This document shows, one piece after another, positions 27,311-36,701 of a stretch of DNA of 64,000 bases. How positions within the stretch are numbered: the first letter of the stretch is position 1; the number at the start of each line of letters is the position of its first letter. Location of the stretch: NCBI GenBank assembly GCA_004014935.1, contig CP025323.1, positions 1,612,001 to 1,676,000 of the forward strand, in the 5' to 3' direction. The stretch is from Saccharomycopsis malanga (lineage: Eukaryota; Ascomycota; Saccharomycetes; Ascoideales; Saccharomycopsidaceae). The position numbers and the translations under genes were made by a program. A model generated the notes under the pieces. The model had not been told where the DNA came from and made no database searches. It saw only the letters and a list, made by a program, of their open reading frames with translations.

Positions 27311-28849
27311 ATGACGGTTGATGAATTTGACGCAAACACGCAAAAATTTGTAGATTTTCTTGTTTCCAATGGAGTGGAAATATCACCTAAAATCAAAGTG
27401 GCAGATCTTAGAGCTCAAAATCAAGGAAGAGGAATCATTTCTGTAGAAGACATTGAGGAAGATGAGGTACTTTTCACTCTTCCAAAGACGGCGATCCTTA
27501 ACTACAAAACATGTGAAATGGTTCAAAATCTTGGGGATGAAGAGACAATTGCCCAGATAATTGAAAAATACTCTCAGTGGGAGGTCTTGATTCTTTGTAT
27601 GTTTTATGAATTGGAGGTTTTGGGTGGGAAAAGTAAATGGAGTGCCTATTTTAATGTGCTTCCGCACAAATTCAATAATTTGATGTTCTGGTCAGAAGAA
27701 GATTTGCAGAACTTGAAGCCTTCTTATATCGTTGATAGAATTGGAAAAAATAAATCTGAAGAGATTTATCAAAATCTTCTTGAGTCAGGCTTGAAAGACT
27801 TTAACCTTGAAAATTATAAAGAAGCATTTACCTTGAACAAGTTTCATCGTATTGCTTCTTTGATTCAATCCTATTCGTTTGATGTTGAAAACGAATTGTA
27901 CAATGAGCTTCAAAGTAATGAAGAACAAGAGGATGAAGAGGATGAAATCGAAGACGAACCCATAAAAACTATGGTCTGCCTAGCTGACACATTGAATGCT
28001 GACACACATCTTGTTAATGCTAACTTGACCTATGAAAATAATCAACTTGCTATGAAGGCTATCAAGAAGATCCGCAAGGGTCAACAAGTATATAACACTT
28101 ATGGTGAACATCCAAATTCTGAGATTCTCAGAAGGTATGGTTATGTCGAATGGAATCAATCCAAATACGATTTTGCTGAAGTTCCTTTGGAACTTGTTAA
28201 GAAAGTGTTGGCAAACAGTTACGATTCTAAACTCGAGGTCATCAATGAGATTCTTAATATTATTGCCAAAGATGAAGAGTTTAACGAAACTTTTGCTGGT
28301 GAGGACGGAGTCGAGGTTGAAAGCGATATCATATCCGATACTTATGAATGTTACATTGATGGTGATGTGACCCCTGAGTTTTACTTCATCATCCAAATAT
28401 TAACGAGTGTGTTGAAGATTGAGAAGAACGATTATGGTTTCAAGTACTCTGGCTTAATATCCATGGAGGAAAAGAAAGCCTTTATAAAAAGATTCACAAA
28501 GAAAATTTTACAATTGATAAACTCTAACAAAATTACAAGTGAAGCTGCTCAAAACTATGCTTCTGTTTTGAACGAAAGAATAAAGCAATATCCTTCAAAA
28601 ACTGTCCTCTCCAGTTTCAAGATTGGAAAGGCTGCACAATACAAACCAGAAGATTATGTTGATAGAAAAGTCATTGCAGAGTTTGTCTTGAAATGTGAAA
28701 TCAATTCATTGAAAAATTGTCTCAAATATTTCGAAAAGAAGAGATTTCTTCATGTTGAGGACGACAAGTTGGTCAGAAACCTTTTGAAAAAGTACATCAA
28801 TAATGAAGAGGAAACTGATAAACGTAAAAGAAGAAAATTGAAAAAATAG
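27311..28849 (+). CDS. RKM4: SET-domain ribosomal lysine methyltransferase
   Basis: The 512-aa product closely resembles Rkm4/Set7-type SETD6-like enzymes. It has DLRAQNQGRGIISVEDIEED at the SET start (about residues 35-55), the inserted helical iSET region with an acidic run (NEEQEDEEDEIEDEP), LADTLNADTHLVNANLTYEN, and the catalytic YNTYGEHPNSEILRRYGYV motif with Tyr261 and Tyr264. The C-terminal Rubisco-LSMT-like substrate-binding domain follows, and the protein ends in a basic tail (KRKRRKLKK) that may be a nuclear signal. In S. cerevisiae Rkm4 monomethylates Rpl42 Lys55. Assignment to RKM4 over RKM1/RKM2 rests on the N-terminus and length (494 aa there). SINE fragment h lies in its promoter. 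Confidence 0.85.
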   Translation: MTVDEFDANTQKFVDFLVSNGVEISPKIKVADLRAQNQGRGIISVEDIEEDEVLFTLPKTAILNYKTCEMVQNLGDEETIAQIIEKYSQWEVLILCMFYELEVLGGKSKWSAYFNVLPHKFNNLMFWSEEDLQNLKPSYIVDRIGKNKSEEIYQNLLESGLKDFNLENYKEAFTLNKFHRIASLIQSYSFDVENELYNELQSNEEQEDEEDEIEDEPIKTMVCLADTLNADTHLVNANLTYENNQLAMKAIKKIRKGQQVYNTYGEHPNSEILRRYGYVEWNQSKYDFAEVPLELVKKVLANSYDSKLEVINEILNIIAKDEEFNETFAGEDGVEVESDIISDTYECYIDGDVTPEFYFIIQILTSVLKIEKNDYGFKYSGLISMEEKKAFIKRFTKKILQLINSNKITSEAAQNYASVLNERIKQYPSKTVLSSFKIGKAAQYKPEDYVDRKVIAEFVLKCEINSLKNCLKYFEKKRFLHVEDDKLVRNLLKKYINNEEETDKRKRRKLKK

Positions 28850-29467
28850 AAATTTTCATTTTATATAGAATTGTACACTTAATCGCATAAATATTTTAAT
28901 ATAAATTACACTTTGCATACTAAACATGGCTTGTAAACACCTTTAAAAATAAAATTCAATGTCGCCAGAGCATGAAGTATCAATACTATTAAGCAAGAAT
29001 AAAGATACGATAAAATCGGGCAGATGTCAGTCTTGGACTCTAAACAACAAGTTTCAAAAAAGGCATAGAATATCACCGGAATCGAAGTACAGTAAACCGC
29101 ACTCCAACACGATAAACTACTGGTAGGTTAAAGGCGGTAACCACTGTAATACACAGTAGTTACCAGGTGAAAACTTGTTAGAATATAGTCCTGTGGTAAC
29201 AAATGTTTGTAAAGAAGAAAAAACTTCAAAAAGAAGAGTATTAAAGCGCTTAATTTTTCACTCCTCATCTTTTATACTATTTTTTTGGTATGAGTTACCC
29301 GGTTATTATAACGCCTTTACATCTTAGATGGAGATTGTTTAACTTATGGTGTTTTCGAGACATAGAAGCTTTTATTAGATTTGTTTTCAAGAGGTACAGA
29401 TCTTTTCGTCATGCAATGAAACATTTGGTGTTAAACAAGCAAAAAAAAAAAATGTTTAAAAAATAAA
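28850..29467. other. RKM4 3' flank, no gene
   Basis: About 620 bp of AT-rich DNA between RKM4 and the tRNA gene. Nothing was recognised. Confidence 0.4.
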
Positions 29468-29549
29468 CGACAACGGCAGGACTCGAACCTGCGCGGGCAA
29501 AGCCCAAAAGATTTCTAATCTTTCTCCTTAACCGCTCGGACACGTTGCC
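29468..29549 (-). tRNA. tRNA-Ser(AGA)
   Basis: On the minus strand the 82-nt gene starts GGCAACGTGTCCGAGCGGTT. The acceptor pairs GGCAACG with CGTTGTC (one G-T) and G is the discriminator. The A box is TGTCCGAGCGGTTAAGGAGA. The anticodon loop TTAGAAA gives AGA. The long variable arm GGGCTTTGCCC is typical of Ser, the B box is GGTTCGAGTCC, and the T stem is GCAGG/CCTGC. An oligo-T terminator follows. No intron is present. Confidence 0.96.
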
Positions 29550-30529
29550 TTCGACGGGAAGTTTTTTTCCACAAGTGATCCCAGTCAGTGGGATGTTAAG
29601 GCAGTATATATATAATCCTGTTCTATGCAACTACTTGGGTCATTTTTCGGTTGTTTAGAATGTTGGCTTTAAGAGCCAGTTTTTTAGCATATATTTATTA
29701 GTATAAGTGATAATTAAATCTTATTTTAGCGTAAATAATCAATTTCCAATGGTTGGAAAGTTTAGGCAAAACTGTCATTCGCCATTGCAATTAAAGATTA
29801 TCATATATATCAGCTTATATTTGATTGGAACTAGGGGTGTTGGTCTTAAATGTTTTATCACCGTATTTCACTTCCAATTTAAGTGTTTTATTCATGATTA
29901 ATACTGTGGTATAAAAATAGTTTTAGTTCCGCTTACCATGTATAATTGGTAAAATGAATTACATACTAATAAAGAATTATTCATCAATGAATTTCAAATG
30001 AGTTATTATTCTACAGAGTGTTATGTTTTTCAAGAGAAATGGCTTTATGTTTGACCAGAAACGACAGTTGAAATTGATTCAAAAATGGGATTTTTCCATG
30101 AGTAGCTATTGCGAGTACAGATCAAATATTTAGTGCCAAATGTTTTTTCAAAAATGTTTTAACTAGTTGTAAAAAGTCGTTTTTGAAAGGGGAAAATGAT
30201 TGGTGGTTAAGCAAAATACTTGAGTTCTTATGAGTTTTTATCATACTTTATTGAAACTGATATTAGGTTGCTTAAAAAGTGGTAAACAGTAAATTTGCTT
30301 GACCTAGTGATCGATTCTGATTTTTATTACTTATTACTATAAAGTTTAGCATCAAAACAATATACCACCTGAGAGTACTACCTACTTTTTCAAATGATGC
30401 TAAAAAAATCAGCGATTGCGAATTATATTCAATAATGTATCAATCAAAGACCTTTCCCAGCACTGTTAAGGATATAAAAAAACATGGTCGATGTATTTGT
30501 CAATTATTGCCAGATTTCAGTATTAAATG
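29550..30529. other. Intergenic region, no gene recognised
   Basis: Nearly 1 kb of AT-rich DNA between the tRNA and the eEF1B-gamma gene. A 64-codon frame near 29707 is not convincing. Confidence 0.4.
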
Positions 30530-30612
30530 AGGGATTAGTATTATTAGGGATCAGTATTATTAAGGATCAGTATTATTAGGGATCAGTATTACTATGGATC
30601 AGTATTATGAGA
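30530..30612. repeat. 16-bp minisatellite
   Basis: Five tandem units close to GGATCAGTATTATTAG, with small variants (GGATTAGTATTATTAG, GGATCAGTATTACTAT). Confidence 0.85.
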
Positions 30613-30756
30613 TTCTTTGATGTTTGTCTTGATAAAGCTCTTAAAGTACAAATTATAACATTATGATGAGAAAACAATATATTTAACAGCAAAACTATAA
30701 AATCATGATTATCAAGACATGAAAGCCATGAAGCAAAAGATGATCAACGGGTTTGC

Positions 30757-31992
30757 TTATTTACAGACCTTACCGTCAGCGATTTCTCTCTTTTCACCGT
30801 TGATAATGACTGGTTGATCCCAAGCCCAAGAGTTTTCGATGAAAGCCTTGTCTTCTGGCTTGGATGGGTCCAATTTGGTGAAACTGTAAGATTCCCAGTC
30901 TGGAGCAACGTTGAAAGCTGGAACATGATCGTCACCTCTGATGACAAAAGCACCAGTGATACCGTTGTTGTTGTTTTCACCGTAAACAACCATAGAACCA
31001 AAGATGTACTTGGTAGAAGCAGACAATCTGTTGAAGAAACCACCAACCAAGTTGTTAGACATAAAAGTCAAAGTCAACTCATCGTTGTATTTGTAGTCAA
31101 CTCTCCACAAAGACCATTCTTTGTCATTGTAGAAGGTATTCCAGAAGTATGGCAAAGCCTTTTCTCTGGTGTCTTCGTTAGAGTAAACTCTTTTCCATTC
31201 GTCCAAAGGAACAGTGGATTTTGGCAAAGCAGCCAATGGGTGAGCTGGTTTTTTCTTTTCTGGCTCTGGAGCTGGTTTGGCTTCGGCTGCCTTTTCCTTC
31301 TTTTCAGGAGCCTTAGCTTTTGGCTTGGACTCCTTCTTTTCCTTCTTTGGTGGGACGAATTCAATTGGCTTTTCGATGAACTTGAAGTCCTTGAAAAGAG
31401 CAGAGTTCTTGATGATAGGAGATTCCTTGATAGTGTTGAACCATCTGACGAAAACTGCATGTTCGGAAATCCATTTCTTGCCCCAAACGTAGGAGAAACC
31501 TCTGGAAGCAAAGACAAAGGTCATAATGTCAGCAATGGTAATTCTTTCACCAACCAAAAAGGTATAATTGATCAATCTGGATTCATAGATAGCAACCAAA
31601 TCATCGGCCTTTTTCAAGCTGGAGTCGACTTGTTTCTTATTGTATGGAACATCGCCTCTCAAAGGGCCAAAAGCGGCAGCCAAAGTAGTCAATAATTCAC
31701 TATTAGCAAACGACAACCATTTCAAAATTTGTGGAATGTCTTCCTTCTTGGTTCCCAACAAACCATCGTGGTTTGGCTCCTTGATCAAGTCAATCAAGTA
31801 GAAAGCAATGGCAATCACCTCGTGCAACTTGTATCCACCTGGAGCAATCAATGTTGGAACTCTTTTCAATGGAAAGTTGTTGACATATTCTGGAGCAGAA
31901 GTGTCTGAAACCTTGACATCCAACTTGTAATGTTCAACAAGAAGCTGTGCAACTATGCCTCTAGCCTTTGGAAGAGTATAAAGAGTAGCCAT
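30757..31992 (-). CDS. TEF4: Translation elongation factor eEF1B gamma subunit
   Basis: The 411-aa product has three parts. Residues 1-~205 form a glutathione-transferase-like domain (MATLYTLPKARGIVAQLLVE; later TFLVGERITIADIMTFVFAS). Next is a Lys/Ala/Pro-rich linker (EKKESKPKAKAPEKKEKAAE). The C-terminal EF1G domain of ~160 residues follows, with HPLAALPKSTVPLDEWKRVY and SLWRVDYKYNDELTLTFMSN. The protein anchors the eEF1B nucleotide-exchange complex that recharges eEF1A with GTP. The yeast paralogs TEF4 and CAM1 cannot be separated here; one gene may serve both. Codon use is strongly biased (TTG, AAG, GGT), fitting very high expression. It is divergent from PUS5, with SINE copies in the shared upstream region. 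Confidence 0.95.
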   Translation of the reverse strand: MATLYTLPKARGIVAQLLVEHYKLDVKVSDTSAPEYVNNFPLKRVPTLIAPGGYKLHEVIAIAFYLIDLIKEPNHDGLLGTKKEDIPQILKWLSFANSELLTTLAAAFGPLRGDVPYNKKQVDSSLKKADDLVAIYESRLINYTFLVGERITIADIMTFVFASRGFSYVWGKKWISEHAVFVRWFNTIKESPIIKNSALFKDFKFIEKPIEFVPPKKEKKESKPKAKAPEKKEKAAEAKPAPEPEKKKPAHPLAALPKSTVPLDEWKRVYSNEDTREKALPYFWNTFYNDKEWSLWRVDYKYNDELTLTFMSNNLVGGFFNRLSASTKYIFGSMVVYGENNNNGITGAFVIRGDDHVPAFNVAPDWESYSFTKLDPSKPEDKAFIENSWAWDQPVIINGEKREIADGKVCK

Positions 31993-32151
31993 TTTACAAA
32001 TTTATTTCGCTATGCTATATTGTATAGAGATAGTAACCGTTTTGTAAGAAGAAGAACGTAAGAAAATAGAATATTGGCTGCCTGAAAAAGAAAAATTTTC
32101 AAAAATTTTTTTCCCGCCTAATCACACTAATCGCATGTGACCAACTTGTAC
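31993..32151. promoter_or_regulatory. TEF4 proximal promoter
   Basis: Contains the short motif GCATGTGACC (near 32134), which includes the TCACATG/CATGTGA core bound by Cbf1-type bHLH factors, and a CCCGCC element. Functional use is inferred only. Confidence 0.3.
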
Positions 32152-32454
32152 TATAATAATGATGATAATCTGCTATTTGGAGCCCAGTTTTTCAAATATC
32201 AGTTTCGTATATACACACTAATGACTTGGTAAAACCCAATAATGTCCTGCTGATCGTAATTATTTTACTCAGTTGGCTGAAAGTAAGCCCTAGACTTTTG
32301 TCTAGGTTGCGTAGACAGTTACAGTTGCCTGTGAAATCACTGGGAATCATAAAAAAGCGAGTAAAAGTGTTCGTCTTGGGAATCGAACCCGTGTTCCTGT
32401 TCAACATTATCCACTAAACTATCCTGCTGGGTCTTTTCACTTCTCCACTGCAAA
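32152..32454 (-). mobile_element. SINE copy i, near full length, with target-site duplication
   Basis: On the minus strand it has the module end (GAAAAGACCCAGCAGGATAG), then GAACAGGAACACGGGTTCGA TTCCC (B box), AAGACGAACACTTTTACTCGC, CACAGGCAACTGTAACTGTC, the CTAGACAAAAGTCTAG hairpin, CAACTGAGTAAAATAATTAC, CAGGACATTATTGGGTTTTA, the ATATACGAAACTGATAT block and an (ATT)-like tail. Flanks carry TGTACTATAAT (32147-32157) and TGTAGTATAAT (32455-32465), 10 of 11 identical. The A-box head is lost. Confidence 0.82.
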
Positions 32455-32466
32455 TGTAGTATAATG

Positions 32467-32844
32467 GTATAATTAATATCATATATTTCGAGCCCATATC
32501 AGTTTCGTATATTTGCGCTTTAAAGGGATTTGATAAAATTGTGGAATACCCAATCCATATGCCATGAATCAGAAAGTAATAATTATATACTTTATCAAGT
32601 AAAACCCAATTCATATCCCATGGATTGGAATATAATTATTATATACTCTATCAAGTCTAGGTTGTGTTTAGATAGTTACATTTGCCTATGGCGTCACGTT
32701 CAGCATCGAGTAAAAAGTGTTCCTAAGAGGGTTGGAACCCTTGAGCCTGTTAGGTCTTTTCTCTTTTTCAACTACCAGCCATTAAGCTATCAGTTCTTTT
32801 TCGACTACCAGCCGTTAAACTATCAGGTCTTTTCTATTTTTCAG
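32467..32844 (-). mobile_element. SINE copy j, rearranged
   Basis: It contains the 3' end (ATATACGAAACTGATATGGG, CTCGAAATATATGATATTAA), the body and two modules, plus a duplicated inner segment of ~65 bp (CACAATTTTATCAAATCCC; the PCCCATGGATTGG-type word near 32560 and again near 32620). It lies head-to-tail beside copy i. Confidence 0.65.
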
Positions 32845-32966
32845 CCTACTATACTAATAGACCTTTTTTTCTACTAACAGATTTTCTTCTCATCAACTAC
32901 AACTATCCTCAACCCCTAATAATATAATCAAAAATAATAATATGATTTACGGAAAAATCTAAGACA

Positions 32967-33704
32967 ATGAAATTACGAGTTTTACTGTTAACAGACCATC
33001 ATATTGTTGTAAACAAACCTCCTTATCTTTTCAGCCAGCCTCCGGTAAAAAAGAGTCTTTATACCAACACAGTCATTTATCATGTTCAAAAACAGAATCC
33101 TTCTTTGAGTCTGTTACTTCCAGTACATAGATTAGATTACAACGTCAGTGGATGTATCTGTTTAGCTAGAACTGCGCAAGCAGCACGTAGTATTAGCAAA
33201 AACTTGAAACAAGGTGGAAACGTTGGTTGGCCTATTACAAGAAAGTATATATGTTTAGCCCAGAATATTAGTGATGGTGCTCAACTGGCCTTGGATAATA
33301 ATGAACAAATAATTGTTGATGAACCCATTGATGATAAACCTGCGTCTACTAGACTAAAACTTTTGAGAAAGATTCCTGGCAAAACTCCTTTAAGTCTTAT
33401 AATACTACAGTTAAAAACAGGCCGTAAGCATCAAATACGGAAACATTTGAATCTGTTGAATTATGCCATTGTTGGTGACCAACGTTACGGTTATATTGAT
33501 CCACATCAAAAATTTTATCGTAATTCACCAATAGCTTTGCATTCTGCTTGGTTAAACATCAAAATAGGCTTGTCGTCTCATCCAGTGTTTGCCCCATTGA
33601 CCTTCAATGAAACCGGGGTTTGGAATGCTATAATAAAAGAGGGATTAATCGACTCCCAAGGGTTGTTTATACCAGAATTGCAGTCAGAGATTGAATCTTT
33701 TTAG
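32967..33704 (+). CDS. PUS5: RluA-family mitochondrial rRNA pseudouridine synthase
   Basis: The 245-aa product is a compact RluA-type synthase without S4 domain. DHHIVVNKPPYLFSQPP is the N-terminal strand motif, and LPVHRLDYNVSGCICLARTA holds catalytic Asp57. Motif II/III follow in TRKYICLAQ and LIILQLKTGRKHQIRKHLN, then GDQRYGYIDPHQKFY and IALHSAWLNIK. Length matches S. cerevisiae Pus5 (254 aa), which makes one pseudouridine in mitochondrial 21S rRNA. The start MKLRVLLLTDHH is short and offers no clear presequence, so the mitochondrial location rests on orthology. Other small RluA paralogs remain possible. Confidence 0.8.
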   Translation: MKLRVLLLTDHHIVVNKPPYLFSQPPVKKSLYTNTVIYHVQKQNPSLSLLLPVHRLDYNVSGCICLARTAQAARSISKNLKQGGNVGWPITRKYICLAQNISDGAQLALDNNEQIIVDEPIDDKPASTRLKLLRKIPGKTPLSLIILQLKTGRKHQIRKHLNLLNYAIVGDQRYGYIDPHQKFYRNSPIALHSAWLNIKIGLSSHPVFAPLTFNETGVWNAIIKEGLIDSQGLFIPELQSEIESF

Positions 33705-33773
33705 CAATTTAATTGATTTTGAATGATTAAACTTGACATGTATATTATTTTAAAACAAACTATTTATGTTTAA

Positions 33774-33977
33774 CAATAATAATAATCTTATATTTCGCCA
33801 TTAAATATCAGTTTTGTATATACGTGCTATGCCTAAAGAAACTTGGTAAAAGCCAGTGGGGAAAACCCAATGATGTCCTGTTGAGTATAATCTTCTCACC
33901 CTTGAACCTACCAAGTCTTTTTCTTTTTTCTGAGACTACTATTTGCTAAAGTCTCCTGCCCAGCGGTCTTCTGCTTA
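33774..33977 (-). mobile_element. SINE copy k
   Basis: On the minus strand it has a degenerate head (GAAGACCGCTGGGCAGGAGA), the module (AGAAAAAAGAAAAAGACTTGG), AGGTTCAAGGGTGAGAAGAT, CAACAGGACATCATTGGGTT, a block ending GCACGTATATACAAAACTGA and the 3' end GGCGAAATATAAGATTATT. B-box-less type. It lies between PUS5 and the yapsin gene. Confidence 0.7.
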
Positions 33978-34167
33978 AATTAAAAAACTTTTTACAGTAT
34001 ATAAAACTTAAGTTTTTCTAATATATTACAACTTGGATCAAATGCTAGGCATTGTCAATTAATTTAAAGCGGTCTATAGCATCAGCTAATCTAAAAAATT
34101 GTAGGAAGTAAAAGTCAGAATAATTATACAAAAAATCAAGAAGTAAAAGTGATAAAGAAATGAAGAA

Positions 34168-35778
34168 TCACAAGATTAACGAAATAGACTCTGTAACATC
34201 GTTCAGGTTTCTTTTCAATTTGGCCAACGAAATTGTTTGATCATCCAAATCGAAAACAACATAACTAGATCTAAAGAATGGATCACCCAAAGTGGCGCTT
34301 TCACCGTCAGATGAGACACTCATTCCAAGAGTACATTTGTCACCTTTCTTTTCAGTGATCAAGTTGAAGTTTGAAAATGGCACATCAATATCTATGGTTT
34401 TACTGAAAGTGTAACGGAAAAAGTTGTTTGGATTTTCCACAATGGAGCAATCAACAGAGTACCCATTTGTAGTGGCAGAAGCATTTGGAATGTATTTGCC
34501 AATGAGATTGTAAAGGTTTTGAGGGAAGAAATTAAGAGTAGAGCCTGTGTCCATTAGAGCAGTGGTTGGAGTTGAACGTTTTCTAAATTTCAAATTACTG
34601 GTTTTTGGAGAGTTAGGTGTTGAAGTTGAATTACTTTCAACGTATAATTCAATACCGTCAATTGGAATATAGAAACCATCATTCTCAAGGTATGAACCAT
34701 AGTTTACAGTGGCCCAACCACCATCAACCTTGGAGGTATCAACACCACCGAAAATAACTGTACCATTTTTACCTTCATCTAGACCCAAAGCAATAGAATA
34801 GGCGGTTTTTTTCAACTTTTTCTGTTGAGCAATCTGATAGGCCAAATTGTCGTATTGATGCTCCAGAGAAGCATACAGAGCTTCTTGTTTCTTGTTGCCA
34901 ATACCAAGGACAGATAAAGCAGTGTTTCCACTTTGAATAAGACCAAAATTGAGTTTCTTCACTTCAATGCCAGCGATAGAAGCATCATCAGTAGCATAAT
35001 AACCTGTGGAAGACTCGCCATCACCGTATGTGATATCCAAAGGATTGGAGGTATTCATCAGGAAACTGGATGAAAGATTTGCAGCAAAGAAGCCATTTTT
35101 GAAACAGTCAGTAACACCAGAAGTACCAGACACAGCTTTGTTTTGAATACCATCAGTGGAAATTGAATTAGATTTTGGGGAATTCTCATGAACCAAATAT
35201 TTTCTTTTTTGTAATTGTTCATCTTCATTAATGATGTATTTTCTTTTTTGCAATTGTTCATCTTCATTAATGATGTATTTTCTTTTTTGCAATTGTTCAT
35301 CTTCATTAATGATGTATTTTCTTTCTTCCAACTGTTCACCATCGTTACTGTAATTTCTTCTTTTCACAGTTGCTGTTGAACTAGGACTAGATTTGGTAGT
35401 ACTTTTTTTAGCTTCAAGTTGTTTCTTGATTTTGGTACTATCGTCAGTAGCTTTACAATAAGGGTTTTCGATAGATTCGATAATCACATCAGAAGAACCA
35501 GTATCTAACATTGCTCTAACAGATTGTCTTGGGGTTCCAATTTCTATATCCACCAAATAATAAAGAGATTTATAGCCTTCTAAAGTAGCCACTGTGCGAG
35601 ATTCATCGACATCTTCTCTTTTGACTTTTTCAAAGTCCATTTTTGCATATCCTTGGTTGGACTTTCCTATTGGTGCCAATTGAAGCCTCTTTGGCCCTCT
35701 TCTGACCAATGGGTAGCCCATTGTTTCTTGGATAAACCATCCAAGAATTACATACACTATCAAGTTGAACAGGATCAT
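34168..35778 (-). CDS. Yapsin-like secreted aspartyl protease with Kex2-site repeats
   Basis: The first true ATG is at 35778, giving 536 aa (upstream codons have no ATG). Residues 1-21 (MILFNLIVYVILGWFIQETM) are a signal peptide. The propeptide ends near a Lys-Arg site (EKVKR|ED, ~residue 54). Active-site motifs AMLDTGSSDV (Asp92) and TALMDTGSTLNFF (Asp410) are intact. Between them, at ~143-194, the processing loop holds three identical 13-residue units KYIINEDEQLQKR and degenerate flanking units. Each ends in a Kex2-type KR. Yapsins are normally cut in this loop into alpha and beta chains. No hydrophobic GPI tail is present, so the enzyme is probably secreted rather than anchored. Typical substrates have paired or single basic residues. 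Confidence 0.88.
   Translation of the reverse strand: MILFNLIVYVILGWFIQETMGYPLVRRGPKRLQLAPIGKSNQGYAKMDFEKVKREDVDESRTVATLEGYKSLYYLVDIEIGTPRQSVRAMLDTGSSDVIIESIENPYCKATDDSTKIKKQLEAKKSTTKSSPSSTATVKRRNYSNDGEQLEERKYIINEDEQLQKRKYIINEDEQLQKRKYIINEDEQLQKRKYLVHENSPKSNSISTDGIQNKAVSGTSGVTDCFKNGFFAANLSSSFLMNTSNPLDITYGDGESSTGYYATDDASIAGIEVKKLNFGLIQSGNTALSVLGIGNKKQEALYASLEHQYDNLAYQIAQQKKLKKTAYSIALGLDEGKNGTVIFGGVDTSKVDGGWATVNYGSYLENDGFYIPIDGIELYVESNSTSTPNSPKTSNLKFRKRSTPTTALMDTGSTLNFFPQNLYNLIGKYIPNASATTNGYSVDCSIVENPNNFFRYTFSKTIDIDVPFSNFNLITEKKGDKCTLGMSVSSDGESATLGDPFFRSSYVVFDLDDQTISLAKLKRNLNDVTESISLIL
35198..35350 (-). repeat. 39-bp in-frame tandem repeat in the yapsin gene
   Basis: Units start at 35198, 35237, 35276 and 35315 (plus-strand word TATTTTCTTTTTTG or variants). 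The first three are almost identical at DNA level, pointing to recent expansion. Each encodes 13 residues with a dibasic KR. Confidence 0.92.
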
Positions 35779-36451
35779 TTTGTTTAATGATTTCAACTAC
35801 GCTGCTTGAAAAGACCCTTGTAAAGCAAAACACGTTACATTCGCATTATATATATATATATCCTCACTAAATACTGTAATCTGCTGACCATAGATAGGGA
35901 ATGAGCCAAGCGTTTCTAATGTGAGAAGACCCACCATTTAGTATGCGTATACACTACGTATCCTCGGGTGCGCTCCATACTATACTAACACCGCCCTATA
36001 ACTAACCACGTCTAGCCACAGCTTAGTAGCGACAAGACTTGTCTGTATTCATTGTTCTGAATCAATGATGGAAACATGTCTTGTCAGGCAAAGTAAGACT
36101 GGATCCGCCTCACAATAGTAGCCAATTAATTAGCATTTCCAGAAATGATGAATATTTTTTTCATACTTTTTAACAGTAATTAACATTTTAATGTTTGAGG
36201 ATAACGCATTTTAATAGCGTTAACAAAATCTGGCAATTGCAACCTATATTAGTATAATTAATGAATTACAGGTGGACAGTAACAAATGACTTGATTTTAT
36301 ATATTACATATTACTTTGTTTGAACAGAACTGTTAGGGTGACGTGAATTGTTATCATAATACACTCCCTATCCAGTTTTATACATTTCTTTAAACCTGAT
36401 AAAATACATTGTAACAAGTTGCTGTTTTGATGTTATCTTATGTCTTTTCTT
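35779..36451. other. Yapsin upstream region with inverted repeat
   Basis: A (TA)n run near 35848-35862 could serve as TATA. At 36031-36085 there is a nested inverted repeat: outer arms GACAAGAC/GTCTTGTC and inner arms TCATTG/CAATGA. No gene is seen. Confidence 0.5.
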
Positions 36452-36700
36452 AACCACTGAGCCATTGTGCTCTCAGAGAAGAGAAAATGATTTGGCAGGA
36501 TAATTCAACAGGTGGTACTTTTGGAGAAAAGAAAAAGATCTGGCAAAATAGTTTAGCATACTCTTGAAAAAGAGAGAAAGACCTAACAGGCTCAATGGTG
36601 AGTCGACTATAATCAACAGGACATGGTTGGATTTTATCAAGTCTCTAGCGCGTATATACGAAACTGATGAATACTGGGCTTGAAATATATGATATTATTC
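36452..36700 (+). mobile_element. SINE copy l (three-module type)
   Basis: It starts AACCACTGAGCCATTGTGCTC and has three modules (AGAGAAGAGAAAATGATTTGG and relatives). Then come GACCTAACAGGCTCAATGGT, ATCAACAGGACATGGTTGG, GCGCGTATATACGAAACTGA and ATACTGGGCTTGAAATATAT, ending ATATTATTC. It directly precedes long repeat copy B2. Confidence 0.8.
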
Positions 36701-36701
36701 T

